NCBI GenBank assembly: GCA_009746045.1
Contig: RPFO01000658.1
Coordinates: forward strand, 2,501-66,500
DNA: 64,000 nucleotides
DNA from: Mesostigma viride
Lineage: Eukaryota > Streptophyta > Mesostigmatophyceae > Mesostigmatales > Mesostigmataceae
Direction: 5' to 3'
Part shown: in pieces, positions 12,951-25,462 of the stretch
How positions within the stretch are numbered: the stretch's first letter is position 1
How the letters are laid out: every line of letters begins with the position of its first letter
Program-made: the position numbers and the translations under genes
The notes under the pieces: model-generated
The model's input: the letters and a program-made list of their open reading frames with translations, nothing else
Told to the model about the DNA's origin: nothing
Database searches by the model: none

Positions 12951-13097
12951 TTAATGAGGAGGATTCAGGCTCCCATGGTGTCTCCATGGCTGGCCTACGT
13001 ACATGGATGTCAAGGAATAGTAAATCATGAGGATTCAGGCTCCCATGGTGTCATCATGGCCCGTCCACGTACATGGATGTCAAGGAATAGTAAATGA
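12846..13097 (+). other. Outward-reading start codon and ORF crossing the transposon edge
   Basis: An ATG in a strong context (TCGCCATGGCC) lies 105 bp inside the right end of the TTAA element and opens a frame that leaves the element and runs into satellite. The upstream CTAAACGCAG could serve as a 3' splice site. The same block (TCGCCATGGCCACT) occurs in the copy at 44.7 kb (minus strand) and in the diverged relative at 32.9 kb. The peptide start MATSA-GART is shared with the second copy. The satellite-encoded part of the ORF is meaningless, and I do not claim a functional protein. Confidence 0.4.
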
Positions 13098-16000
13098 TGA
13101 GTATTCAGGCTCCCATGGTGTCATCATGGCTTGTCTACGTACATGGTTGGCATTTATGTAATTAATGAGGAGGATTCAGGCTCCCATGGTGTCTCCATGG
13201 CTGGCCTACGTACATGGATGGCCTTTATGTAAGTAATGATGAGGATTCAGGCTCCCATGGTGTCTCCATGGCCCGTCTACGTACATGAATGGCAAGTATG
13301 TAATTAATGATGAGGATTCAGGCTCCCATGGTGTCATCATGGCTGGCCTACGTACATGAATGGCATTTATGTAATTAATGATGAGGATTCAGGCTCCCAT
13401 GGGGTCATCATGGCCCGTCTACGTACATGGATGGCATTTTTGTATATAATGATGAGGATTCAGGCTCCCATGGTGTCATCATGGCTTGTCTACGTACATG
13501 GATGGCATTTATGTAATTAATGATGAGGATTCAGGCTCCCATGGTGTCTCCATGGCCCGTCTACGTACATGAATGGCAAGTATGTAATTAATGAGGAGGA
13601 TTCAGGCTCCCATGGTGTCATCATGGCCCGTGTACGTACATGGATGGCATGTATGTAGTTAATGATGAGGATTCAGGCTCCCATGGTGTCATCATGGCCC
13701 GTCTACGTACATGGATGGCATTTATGTAATTAATGATGAGGATTCAGGCTCCCATGGTGTCATCATGGCTTGTCTACGTACATGGATGGCATTTATGTAA
13801 TTAATGATGAGGATTCAGGCTCCCATGGTGTCTCCATGGCCCGTCTACGTACATGAATGGCAAGTATGTAATTAATGATGAGGATTCAGGCTCCCATGGT
13901 GTCTCCATGGCCCGTCTACGTACATGAATGGCAAGTATGTAATTAATGATGAGGATTCAGGCTCCCATGGTGTCATCATGGCTGGCCTACGTACATGAAT
14001 GGCATTTATGTAATTAATGATGAGGATTCAGGCTCCCATGGGGTCATCATGGCCCGTCTACGTACATGGATGGCATTTTTGTATATAATGATGAGGATTC
14101 AGGCTCCCATGGTGTCATCATGGCTTGTCTACGTACATGGATGGCATGCATGTAATTAATGATGAGGATTCAGGCTCCCATGGTGTCTCCATGGCCCGTC
14201 TACGTACATGAATGGCAAGTATGTAATTAATGAGGAGGATTCAGGCTCCCATGGTGTCATCATGGCCCGTGTACGTACATGGATGGCATGTATGTAGTTA
14301 ATGATGAGGATTCAGGCTCCCATGGTGTCATCATGGCCCGTCTACGTACATGGATGGCATTTATGTAATTAATGATGAGGATTCAGGCTCCCATGGTGTC
14401 ATCATGGCTTGTCTACGTACATGGTTGGCATTTATGTAACCTGAATCCTCTCATAAAAAAAATGAAGAGGATTCAGGCTCCATTGGTGTCATCATGGCTG
14501 GCCTACGTACATGGATGTCCAGGAATAGTAAATTATGAGGATTCAGGCTCCCATGGTGTCATCATGGCTTGTCTACGTACATGGTTGGCATTTATGTAAT
14601 TAATGAGGAGGATTCAGGCTCCCATGGTGTCATCATGGCCCGTCTACGTACATGGATGTCATTTATGTAATTAATGATGAGGATTCAGGCTCCCATGGTG
14701 TCATCATGGCCCGTCTACGTACATGGATGTCAAAGAAAAAAAAATGAGGAGGATTTAGGCTCCCATGGTGTCATCATGGCCCGTGTACGTACATGGATGG
14801 CATGTATGTAGTTAATGATGAGGATTCAGGCTCCCATGGTGTCATCATGGCCCGTCTACGTACATGGATGGCATTTATGTAATTAATGATGAGGATTCAG
14901 GCTCCCATGGTGTCATCATGGCTTGTCTACGTACATGGATGGCATTTATGTAATTAATGATGAGGATTCAGGCTCCCATGGTGTCTCCATGGCCCGTCTA
15001 CGTACATGGATGGCATGTATGTAGTTAATGATGAGGATTCAGGCTCCCATGGTGTCATCATGGCTTGTCTACGTACATGGATGGCATGTATGTAATTAAT
15101 GAGGAGGATTCAGGCTCCCATGGTGTCTCCATGGCTGGCCTACGTACATGGATGTCAAGGAATAGTAAATCATGAGGATTCAGGCTCCCATGGTGTCATC
15201 ATGGCCCGTCCACGTACATGGATGTCAAGGAATAGTAAATGATGAGTATTCAGGCTCCCATGGTGTCATCATGGCTTGTCTACGTACATGGTTGGCATTT
15301 ATGTAATTAATGAGGAGGATTCAGGCTCCCATGGTGTCTCCATGGCTGGCCTACGTACATGGATGGCCTTTATGTAAGTAATGATGAGGATTCAGGCTCC
15401 CATGGTGTCTCCATGGCCCGTCTACGTACATGAATGGCAAGTATGTAATTAATGATGAGGATTCAGGCTCCCATGGTGTCATCATGGCTGGCCTACGTAC
15501 ATGAATGGCATTTATGTAATTAATGATGAGGATTCAGGCTCCCATGGGGTCATCATGGCCCGTCTACGTACATGGATGGCATTTTTGTATATAATGATGA
15601 GGATTCAGGCTCCCATGGTGTCATCATGGCTTGTCTACGTACATGGATGGCATTTATGTAATTAATGATGAGGATTCAGGCTCCCATGGTGTCTCCATGG
15701 CCCGTCTACGTACATGAATGGCAAGTATGTAATTAATGAGGAGGATTCAGGCTCCCATGGTGTCATCATGGCCCGTGTACGTACATGGATGGCATGTATG
15801 TAGTTAATGATGAGGATTCAGGCTCCCATGGTGTCATCATGGCCCGTCTACGTACATGGATGGCATTTATGTAATTAATGATGAGGATTCAGGCTCCCAT
15901 GGTGTCATCATGGCTTGTCTACGTACATGGATGGCATTTATGTAATTAATGATGAGGATTCAGGCTCCCATGGTGTCTCCATGGCCCGTCTACGTACATG

Positions 16001-16973
16001 AATGGCAAGTATGTAATTAATGAGGAGGATTCAGGCTCCCATGGTGTCATCATGGCCCGTGTACGTACATGGATGGCATGTATGTAATTAATGATGAGGA
16101 TTCAGGCTCCCATGGTGTCATCATGGCCCGTCTACGTACATGGATGTCATTTATGTAATTAATGATGAGGATTCAGGCTCCCATGGTGTCATCATGGCCC
16201 GTCTACGTACATGGATGTCAAAGAAAAAAAAAATGATGAGGATTCAGGCTCCCATGGGGTCATCATGGCTTGTCTACGTACATGGATGGCATGTATGTAA
16301 TTAATGAGGAGGATTCAGGCTCCCATGGTGTCTCCATGGCTGGCCTACGTACATGAATGGCATTTATGTAATTAATGATGAGGATTCAGGCTCCCATGGT
16401 GTCATCATTGCCCGTGTACGTACATGGATGGCATTTTTGTATATAATGATGAGGATTCAGGCTCCCATGGTGTCATCATGGCCCGTCTACGTACATGGAT
16501 GGCATTTTTGTATATAATGATGAGGATTCAGGCTCCCATGGTGTCATCATGGCCCGTCTACGTACATGGTTGGCATTTATGTAATTAATGAGGAGGATTC
16601 AGGCTCCCATGGTGTCATCATGGCCCGTCTACGTACATGGATGTCAAGGAATAGTAAATGATGAGGATTCAGGCTCCCATGGTGTCATCATGGCTTGTCT
16701 ACGTACATGGTTGGCATTTATGTAACCTGAATCCTCTCATAAAAAAAATGAAGAGGATTCAGGCTCCATTGGTGTCATCATGGCTGGCCTACGTACATGG
16801 ATGTCCAGGAATAGTAATTTATGAGGATTCAGGCTCCCATGGTGTCATCATGGCTTGTCTACGTACATGGTTGGCATTTATGTAATTAATGAGGAGGATT
16901 CAGGCTCCCATGGTGTCATCATGGCCCGTCTACGTACATGGATGTCATTTATGTAATTAATGATGAGGATTCA
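12955..16973 (+). repeat. Satellite array between the TTAA element and the copia element
   Basis: About 57 monomers in forward orientation. A multi-monomer block beginning GAGGAGGATTCAGGC...GTCTCC near 12,955 is repeated near 15,107 (offset about 2.15 kb), and the run at 14,372-14,599 recurs at 16,658-16,885 with one substitution in the derived peptide. This is higher-order repeat organisation. The array breaks at GGCTC, 16,974-16,978, which is the target duplication of the copia element. Confidence 0.96.
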
Positions 16974-16978
16974 GGCTC

Positions 16979-17433
16979 AGTTAGATGAGATGCTTAGGCT
17001 GACACACGGATTTCCGGCCTGCGCGCCGCGTATTGCCTACCGCGGCTGAGCGGGACACCTCAGTACAGTACGGCAGGGTGTACGGTACTGAGGTGTCATG
17101 TGGACCGATGTGCGGTTAGTGCCAGACTGTTCCTAGGTGCTAGCTCGACCCGCCAGGTCCGGTGTAGCCGGGCCTGACGGGCCGAGTCTTAGCTGGTTGC
17201 TAGTGACGTGGTCGCATGGCATTGCGGTGTACACTTGTCCACTGGTCGTGTGCTGCAGGTAGCACCGCCATAGGCATATAGGCGTAGCACTGGGGAGTGC
17301 CACAGCACCCGAGTCTGCCCAGTTCCATTCTGAGCCCTCAGCTTTCATCGCTCTCTCATTGTATTATTGTAATACAATCATCATTCGCTCTCAGCTTTCG
17401 CAGTTGTTCGTCGTCCCTAGTCTCCATCCAACT
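16979..17433 (+). repeat. 5' LTR of the copia element
   Basis: 455 bp, starting AGTTAGATGAGATGC and ending CTCCATCCAACT. It has short inverted ends (AGTT...AACT). The next base begins TGGACTGAAAAGTTC, which has the TGG expected at the start of a tRNA primer-binding site, although I cannot name the tRNA. Confidence 0.93.
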
Positions 17434-17478
17434 TGGACTGAAAAGTTCGATATTTTTTTTACAAGCAAAAAAAAAGAT

Positions 17479-19780
17479 ATGGCTTCCAACAACGGCAACA
17501 ACGGCAACAACAACAAGGGGAAGGCGCCTGCCAGGCGCACCTCACCCCGCCTTTCGCCGGAGGGCACGCCCTCCACCACCGATGCGAGGGTGACGCCCAA
17601 CGTCCCTTCCGCACGGTGGTCGCTGACCAACCCAGGCGTCGGGGCCCGCAGGTGGGGCCCGGCGCCCGGGGGATGGCGAGCGGGCGGCCGTTTGCCACTG
17701 GCGGTTCGTCCGCCATGGCACCTGGGGGGCAGGTCCCCCGGGCACGACGTTCACCCGTCGCAGGTGACGGGGGTCGTGAGCGGAGTGATTCCTCCGAGGA
17801 GGATGGCGAGGTGCCGCCTGCGAGGCCTCGGCCTTCGCTTGAGCTTTCGTCGCAGACACCTGCGACGTCTGGCAACCTTTCCGTGGGCCGACAGATGGCC
17901 ACCATGGACATTGACCGGTATGGGGAACATGTTCCGCCCCCGGTCATGTTCGGGCGCCCACCCCATTTTCTCCCCCTTGGGGAGGACGACATCCCGGCGT
18001 TCATTGCGGTGAACGGCCGGATCTTGCTCGATCGTTTTCAGTTGCTTCCAGATGAGGAGATACACGCGATAGAGGTTCATCGGGTGCACTCGCTGATCGA
18101 GGGGCGTCTTAGGATGCAGCTCCCACTGGTTCAGGTGGCGGTTTGGCTGTACTGTTTCGCCAATCGGCCGAGGCACAACCCCGGCACTGTTGATCAGTGG
18201 GCGTCCAGGCAGCGCCAGAGAGAGGCGCTGCGCGTGGTCTCCAGACCAGAGATCGCGCTGACTCCGTTGCCAGCGTGGCCCCAAGTCACGCCAGTTGGCT
18301 GGGGCCCGGATAGGCGTGAGGCGGCTGCGATGCCGCCTGCGACGGGGCGCGGGGCGGCAGACGCCCCCAACACGCCCATGGGTGGTGAAGCCACCCAGGA
18401 CCCTCTGGCAGGTCAGAGGGTCCAACCTCAGCCGCAGGCTCCCCCGCCCAGCGTGGGGGGCCAGGTGGCTGAGGAGGCCACCGGGGTCGCAGGGACCCCG
18501 GCGGCGACACAAGCGCCCGGGGTCGCAGGGACCCCGGCAGCGACGCCGGCGCCTCCGGCGCTGGCGGGGGATGCAGCCCCCATGGAGGGTGTCACGGGCA
18601 CCTCCAGCGGCTCTGGGGGGCAGGCCCCCTCTAGTCGCAACAAGGACAAGTCCCTGGCAGGGCCGGAGGGGCCCCAGGGTCCCACCGCAGCTGGGCAGCA
18701 ACCAGCACTGCTGGAGGGCGACCTGCAAGGTCGCGACTTCATCACCCTGGGTGATGAGGCCGTGTGGCGTGCCATACAGACAGCCACAGCCTCCTTCCGT
18801 GGGCTGGCCGACAGGAGCCAGCAGATGCACGTCGCGGAGGCGGGCAGCCTGGTGTGTGCAATCATCACGCACATCCTGGGCCTGCCCAACCTCCAAGCGG
18901 GCACACGTAGGGTGTGCGACGACCTGCTGCCTGCCCTGCAGGCTCTCCTCTCAGGGAGGAGGGTGCAGGGCAGCAGGGTGCGTCTGGTGCGTTTGCTGGA
19001 GCTCCTGCACAACGCCATCCTGAGAGGGGCGGGTAGGTGGCTAACTCTGCCTACCTGGTTGCATCATGATCTTACTAACCCTACTGACGATGAAGTGTCC
19101 CTCTCTCCCACCTTCCATGATTGGGAGGAGGCCCGCAGCAGGAGGCGGGAAGTGACACACACTCACACCCCCACCCAGCCCACCCCTATGTTGTCTAACC
19201 CTCCTACACAGCCCATGTTTGCCCATCCTGCTCAGCTCACTCAAGTAGCACTTCCCTCTCAGCAGGTCTCTCCTGTGAATGCTGCAGCAGCAACACCATC
19301 TTCTCCCTCTCCCCCTGCATCCCCCTCTAGGTTGCCCACTTACAATGAAAACCGTCCTGTGGATAGGATTAATGTCAGGGGGCTGCCTGAGGGGTATACT
19401 AGGGAGCAGGGGAATCATGCACTTCTCTCTCTGCAGCTGGCTAGGGAGGAACTGAATGTCAAGAATTGGTTTGGATCTCTCATGCAGGGGGATTTCTACC
19501 ATCAGTCCTCTTCTCAGATTCAGAATCTCATTCTTGTCTTCCAGCGTAGGTATCCCAAGTGGCAGGACACGCAGGCTAGGGCAGTTTGGGAGGCTTTCAT
19601 GAAGGAGCTAACTGACCTCCTCTCCACCCCCTCATCTGTGGACATATATGGGGCATTCAGGTGGGTAGAGGAATACAGGGTCACATCAGTGGACTATGTG
19701 GCTGAGACAAAGAAATATGAGCTAGCCATCAAAGCACGTCCTGATGTCCAGCAGCTAGATCACAAGTTCTTGCTGCGTTC
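17479..19780 (+). CDS. gag: Gag region of the copia element, first part
   Basis: I place the start at ATG 17,479, the first ATG after the LTR. It opens with an Asn/Gly-rich stretch (MASNNGNNGNNN) in frame 1. Coding then continues in frame 3, so a -1 shift lies somewhere before about 17,700. The N-terminal 400 residues are Pro/Ala/Gly-rich with an acidic patch (SDSSEEDGE) and a near-repeat GVAGTPAAT. Two better ordered regions follow, around 18,720-19,060 and 19,340-19,770; the second is helical and Trp/Arg-rich and probably the capsid-like part. At about 19,770 the frame changes again by -1 into AFFLEKLKLDKNTYAML, leading to the zinc knuckle. No catalytic function is expected; Gag builds the virus-like particle. 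Base composition is clearly more GC-rich here than in the later domains. Confidence 0.8.
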
Positions 19781-20149
19781 TTCCTTGAGAAACTCAAACT
19801 TGACAAAAACACCTACGCTATGCTTGCCACAGGAATGGCAAAGTACTGGGAGGACATGAAGGAGGCATTGGATTATATCAAGCTGGCCTTGGCTCCCCTT
19901 AGCCAGGGGGCCATGGGCACCTCTGTAAAGAGGGTCAGGGGGGAAGAGAGGGAGGAGGAGGATAGGGAGAGGGAAGACAGGAGCAAGAGACCTGTCACTA
20001 TGGCAGAAGTCAAGTCCCTGCTGGGACAAATGTTTAAGGGCAAGGGCAAGGGCAAGGGCAAGGGCAAGGGCAGGGGCTGGGGCAAGGGCAAGGGTAAGGG
20101 GCAGTCTCCCTCCAAGGGGGGCAGCTCCAGCAACAACAACAACAACAGT

Positions 20150-20191
<42 letters not shown>

Positions 20192-22500
20192 AACAACAAC
20201 AACAACAAGAAGCAGGACAAGGAGGACAAGTCTTCTCAGCGGTGCACCCGCTGTGGCATGAAGTACCACCTGCGGCCCACCTGCCGCAAGAACGTGGACG
20301 AGCTGGGGCATTTGGACGTCCTGTGCCACAAGTGCCACGGGCCGCCCCACGGTGACCCCAAGGACTGCAAGCGGCCTCCTTACGGCAAGAAGTGTGAGTC
20401 TCCCTCTCATGCTGGCTTGAGTGTGCCTGCTTCACCTCTTTCATCTGCATGCCCCACTGTCAGAGCAGTGAGCAGTTCTGGAAAGGTGCTACAGCTGGTT
20501 TCAGAAGATTATGTCTCTAAACCAACCTTCACATCTATGGTTCCCAAGGTGTGCAGAGTGTCCCCAGAGGATGCTCAGATCAGTTTTCAGGAGCTTGCTT
20601 TGCAGTTGCATTTCCTTTATGGGCATGAAGTGAGTGCAGAGGTGGTGGCAGCAGCAATAGGGGGGGCAGCACTCAGACGTGCATGCCAGGTGGTCAGATC
20701 CCACTGCCAGCATTGTCAGTTCAATGCACCCAAACCCCCTAAGTGGCATGTAGCTACCCCACCTAAGAGCAAGGGCAGGGTGGTAGGAGATGTCTTTCAT
20801 ATCAAAGGACAATCTTACTTGGCACTTAAAGATGCATGGTCAAGGTACACAACCATTGAACCATTACCTGGAATGGACAAGACACAGTTGCTCAGGGCTC
20901 TCTTGATTGCTCAGGCCAGGTACTACCCTGTGGAGGCATTGTTACTGGATCAGCAGTTCACATGTCTTGCCAATGAACCAGGGTGTGAGGCTATTGATCT
21001 GGCTGGGCTAGAAGATCATGAGAGGCAAGGCATTATTGAAAGGGCCATCAGGTCCATTAAAACCCTTGTAGCCAAAGAAGATGGCAATCTGCTGGCTGAC
21101 AGTGGGTCCTATGCTGACAGAGCTCTGTGGTCCACCAGGTTGTGCCAAGTCCTCAACAGGAGGCCACTCATGAAAACCCCACAAGGGGTGGTCATTACAC
21201 CAGATGGATTGCATGCAGGCATTTATCCACCTGAGGTACTAGCCCTCTACAACGCACAGCGAGCACAGACAGCTAGCAGGTTAGCTGTCAAGGATGCAAA
21301 GCATCCACGTCCCACCTTCAGAGAAGGGGATCAGGTCCTATTCTACAAGGAGTCGGGACTAGGCAAGGTGGGTACCTGGCATGGGCCAGCCACCATCCTA
21401 AAGTTTAACACCACTGGCAGGACAGTGTTAGTTAAACACAATGACACGGGAAAAATTCACAGGTGTTCACCTCACAGGATGAAATTGTATTTTCCAACTG
21501 TGTCAGACGTGGCAGAGGAGGAAGAGCTGTTGGCCGACAGCCCTGTACAGTTGCCTGGCATCCCAGCGTTGCCCAGTGAGTGGTTGTTTGGAACACCCAC
21601 TGGTGAGTGTGAGAGCCACACCCACTGTGACACCCAGGTCACCCTTGATGATTGCAGGCAGTCACTGCAGGATTGGCCCCCTGCAGCAGAGGGTCACATT
21701 GGCAAAACAGGTGATCAGCAACCTATCACCTCTACAAGTGTGAACATAGCTCAGCCACTAGCTGCACCTTCCAAACGCAGCCTAGCAGACGCTGTTCGCA
21801 TTTTACAAGCAGCTCATAGAGCCAAAGCTCAAACTGCTGCAGGATCAGCTAAGGTGGGGAAGGTTGGGCAGAATGACAATAGCCCATTTATGGTTGCAGT
21901 GGACACACAAGCCCAGGTCAGCATTATCAGTGCCCTGGCTGTGCCCCATTTGCCTTTGGAACCTTCACCCTGGCACCATGTGGCTGATTTCTCAGGGCAG
22001 TCATCCCTCAAGGTATTAGGTCAGGTCATGTTGACTATACTCGGTATCCCCACTCCTTTTCAGGTCTTGGAAGGTTATAAAGGGAATGCTTTATTGGGGG
22101 ATCCTTTTCTCTGTTACCCTGGTGTCCTCATATCCAGTGATAGACTATCCATCCAGGACATGGGTGGTGTTGATCTGAATCATTTCAAAATTTCTCTTGA
22201 AAAACTTCTTAACACCAACATTGCTTCTGTAAAATTTGCTACACCCAAGTATGCCCCAGGGCAAGAACCCTGTGTGGCAGACCTGGTTCACAACCAAAAA
22301 CTTCATCCCAACTCATTTGGATTGGGCAAGCATGATGTGGCTAAAATGTCTCCTCTTTCTTATGAACAGATAGAGCAAGACTGTCGCACACACATAGGAT
22401 TCCTAAAATGGGTGGAGGCCTTTAACAAGGCCAGGGAAGAATGGGTAGTGCCAGATCCTCTTAGTCCTTCTCATACTCCCCTGTCACACCTATTGACAAA
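19776..22500 (+). CDS. pol: Copia polyprotein: zinc knuckle, integrase, then retropepsin-like protease
   Basis: Frame 2. In order: a basic GK-repeat (about 20,035-20,100); a poly-Asn tract (20,132-20,206); a CX2CX4HX4C zinc knuckle (CTRCGMKYHLRPTC, about 20,243-20,284); the integrase HHCC finger (HFLYGH near 20,610, CQHC near 20,706); and the integrase core, with the acidic residues in GDVFHI (about 20,790), LLDQQ (about 20,945) and GIIERAIRS (about 21,031). A GPY/F-like module follows (GDQVLFYKE...WHGPATIL, about 21,325-21,400). A retropepsin-like domain then appears: AVDTQAQVSII (about 21,895) and, 80 residues later, ALLGDPFL (about 22,090). In copia elements the protease normally precedes the integrase; between knuckle and integrase I find no DSG/DTG motif. 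The motif reads DTQ instead of DTG/DSG, so activity is uncertain. A third -1 shift at about 22,470-22,500 leads into RT. Confidence 0.85.
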
Positions 22501-23949
22501 AAGCCTGCAGGGTGCAAGCACTTGCGCCTGAAGTTTGTGTGTAAACATAAGCCAGCAGCAGATGGGTCAGTCATCTTTCATGCTAGACCTTGTGTGACAG
22601 AGTTCAAGGGCACCACTGATCTGACAGAGGCAGAGTTGTACACGCCAGGCATTCAGCAAACATCCCTAAAAATCTTGCTGTCTGTCTTTGTGGGTCATCT
22701 CAATGATGGGGATGACTATATCTGTAAGGCTACAGACATTAAAAGGGCTTTCCTGAAAGGCTCACCTGAGATAGCACAACAAGTGTGGCATGGTCAGGTG
22801 TACGTAGTCTCCACTCCCAGAGTTTGGGCAAAACACATCCCTCAGCAGTACCTGAAAGCTAACATAGGTGTTGAAGGGCTGCAATCAGCTCCTCGCATTT
22901 TCAGGATGTCAGCTCAGGCTGTGTTTGAAAAGTTAGGGGCTAGATATGATGACATAGACCCTTGCTTCTTTGTGGTCCCACACCCTCATGGCATTCTCAC
23001 CTTTGTGTGGCATGGGGATGATCAGCTGATTGCTGGGCCAAGGCGTGCTGTGGATGATTTTATTCAACAAGTGTCACAGCATTTTGAGATTGGCAAGCAA
23101 GTAGAGCTGGGCACCACTGCCATAAAATTTTGTGGCACAATGTTACAACTCCAGCAGCATCAAAACCAGTGGGTGTGTGCACTCTACTCTCCCAATGATT
23201 ACATGCACAGCTGCTTGGAGGTTTTGCAAACAAAAATCAAACCTGGAGCCTGTCCTACCATTAGAGGCAAGCTGGGGTGGTTGTGCTCAACGTGTGCACC
23301 TCACCTGGCTGTGGTTAGCAGAGTTGATGATGATGTCTTGATGCAAGTAGGTCACAAAGCCATCACCAAAACTCTCCAGGAGGGCCCTCCCCTTATCTTG
23401 CACTCCTTGGATCTCCACAAAACCATTCACATCCAAGCTATGATGGATAGTTCCATGGAGTCCAGGCAGATTACCAAGTTGCAGGCAAGGGAGTCAGGCT
23501 TGTATTTTGTGCAGAATGATGATGCACCCTTGTCTCTCATTTCATGGTACAGCCGGTTGCATAGACGCAAGGCTGTCAGCAGCAATGCTGCTGAGTGCAG
23601 GGCAGTGGTGTCAGCAGTGCTTCATGCCAGGTACTTGAATCATGTGCTGGTTTGGTTGCAGATGCAAGCAGGCAGCAATGCTGGGGTGGTGGCACACTTG
23701 CTCACTGACAGTCAGTCAGTCCTCAGTTTCCTTGCTAACCCCTATGCTGTCCACACTGATCTTGACTGGGTGGTCCTGAAACAGGAGTCCACCTACTGGG
23801 AGTCCACCCGTCACGTGGAGGACAAACACAACGCTGCTGATGCACTCACTAAAGTGCCTCAGCAGGCAGCTGAACAATATCAGCTGTTGTACCACTTGAT
23901 GAACCCCTATGGCAAGCAGGCAACCCTGCCCCATAGGGGGGACGCCTAG
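22475..23949 (+). CDS. pol: Copia reverse transcriptase and RNase H
   Basis: Frame 1, continuing the polyprotein after a -1 step. RT_2-type landmarks: KHLRLKFVCKHKP with ADGSV (about 22,520-22,570), ATDIKRAFLKG (about 22,730), and the catalytic loop VWHGDDQLIAG (about 23,005-23,040), where the usual YVDD is HGDD; the aspartate pair is kept. RNase H follows with the acidic residues in MMDSS (about 23,440), AAECRAV (about 23,590) and LLTDSQSV (about 23,700), and ends with HVEDKHNAADALTK (about 23,812-23,853), the typical copia C-terminal motif. The stop is at 23,947-23,949. RT copies the genomic RNA into DNA within the particle and RNase H removes the RNA template. The domain looks intact apart from the entry frame. 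Confidence 0.9.
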
Positions 23950-25004
23950 CAGGGTCCTGTTCACCAGGGCCGCCTAGGTCACCCAGTACCCCTTGGGCAG
24001 GTCCAAGGGGTAGGTTGTGGCTTCCAGCAAGGGGGTTGGTTGGAGTCTGTTTTTCATACATCTGCGTGCCCTATGCCCAATAAAATCTGTTTTGATTTTC
24101 TCAACACCATGGAATTTCGTTATGCACACCTTCATAGGTGGGCATGGGATGTATCTCACACCTTTATTCCCTAGGGCGTATGCCTTGGTGGAATGGCCTT
24201 GAGCTCAGTGGCTCAGGTGCCCCCATTCAAGTGGAGGGTCAAAGCTCCCTTGACAGGTGGTTACCCAGGACCCCAGTTCACTGTGGATATCCTGGGCCAC
24301 CTGGCCTTACTGTTCAGTGGCAGTAAGGCATGGGTGCTGTCATGTTGTCTAGTACAACGTGCTCAGCACAGGTGCAGGATGAAATATTCCTGTCACCTGT
24401 CACCAGGACTTCAGTCACCCATGTGCAGGGCAGGGGTGGCTGGTCTCCCACGTTGTGCAGGTGCAATGTGGCCAGGTCCAGGATGTCATAGTCCTGTCAC
24501 CTGTCACTCGGACTTCAGCCCCCTCTGTGCAGGGCAGGGGTGGCTGGTCCTCACATGTTGTGCAGGTACAACATGGACAGTGCAGGGTGCAATAAACCTG
24601 TCACTCCTCAGGTTGCAGGTAACCTGAGCTCAGTTGACCCAGCCTGGCTGGGTATTTTTCTCTGAGTGGGCGATGATGATGGAACAACATGGAACCTCTT
24701 AAACGGTTACCTTGGCATTTTTACAATGGCTTTCTTGGCTGGTGGTGCACTCCCTGGATAGGCAGACAGGCATAGCTATCTCCCTTGTGAGCTCGCGAGG
24801 AGGAGGAACTCCCCGGGCATGTTGAGCTAAACGTGATGCCATCACAAGTATTGCACGAGTTCTGGGGCCCATCTTTTTCAGTCCAGATGTTGCAGTATGG
24901 GTGTCAGTTGCTCAGCACCTCAGTCAGCTTGGAGTCAGTCTCCTAGCTGGGCAGGGTCAGGCTTGAAGTCGCTAGCCTTCAACCTGAAAGGAAAACATAA
25001 TGGG
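23950..25004 (+). other. Copia 3' untranslated region with internal repeats and poly(A) signal
   Basis: About 1 kb of non-coding sequence between the RNase H stop and the 3' LTR. AATAAA occurs at about 24,080. From about 24,340 to 24,600 there are roughly three diverged units of 100-120 bp sharing TGTGCAGGGCAGGGGTGGCTGG and CTGTCACCTGTCAC. A weak polypurine stretch (GAAAGGAAAACATAATGGG) ends directly at the 3' LTR and is the likely plus-strand primer. Confidence 0.75.
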
Positions 25005-25459
25005 AGTTAGATGAGATGCTTAGGCTGACACACGGATTTCCGGCCTGCGCGCCGCGTATTGCCTACCGCGGCTGAGCGGGACACCTCAGTACAGTACGGC
25101 AGGGTGTACGGTACTGAGGTGTCATGTGGACCGATGTGCGGTTAGTGCCAGACTGTTCCTAGGTGCTAGCTCGACCCGCCAGGTCCGGTGTAGCCGGGCC
25201 TGACGGGCCGAGTCTTAGCTGGTTGCTAGTGACGTGGTCGCATGGCATTGCGGTGTACACTTGTCCACTGGTCGTGTGCTGCAGGTAGCACCGCCATAGG
25301 CATATAGGCGTAGCACTGGGGAGTGCCACAGCACCCGAGTCTGCCCAGTTCCATTCTGAGCCCTCAGCTTTCATCGCTCTCTCATTGTATTATTGTAATA
25401 CAATCATCATTCGCTCTCAGCTTTCGCAGTTGTTCGTCGTCCCTAGTCTCCATCCAACT
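25005..25459 (+). repeat. 3' LTR of the copia element
   Basis: Same 455-bp length and, by eye, the same sequence as the 5' LTR. It ends CATCCAACT, directly followed by GGC, the start of the GGCTC duplication, which the foldback element then interrupts. Confidence 0.93.
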
Positions 25460-25462
25460 GGC

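Larger units (their letters stand above)
16979..25459 (+). mobile_element. Ty1/copia-type LTR retrotransposon, complete, with apparently identical LTRs
   Basis: Two 455-bp LTRs (16,979-17,433 and 25,005-25,459) look identical when read against each other. They flank about 7.6 kb of internal sequence coding for gag, integrase, a retropepsin-like domain, copia-type reverse transcriptase and RNase H. The 5-bp target duplication GGCTC is at 16,974-16,978 on the left and, after a later foldback insertion, at 25,903-25,907 on the right. The LTR ends are AGTTAG...CCAACT rather than the usual TG...CA. The apparently identical LTRs imply a recent insertion. The coding region uses all three forward frames in turn, each change being a -1 step. 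Confidence 0.93.

Noticed and set aside
17751-18896. Antisense ORFs of 105-381 residues over the gag region
   Set aside because: Shadow frames in GC-rich coding sequence; no domains, and the + strand coding is continuous with integrase and RT.
22450-22500. Ty1-like +1 frameshift site (CTTAGTC near 22,468)
   Set aside because: RT is reached by a -1 step, not +1, so this heptamer cannot explain it.
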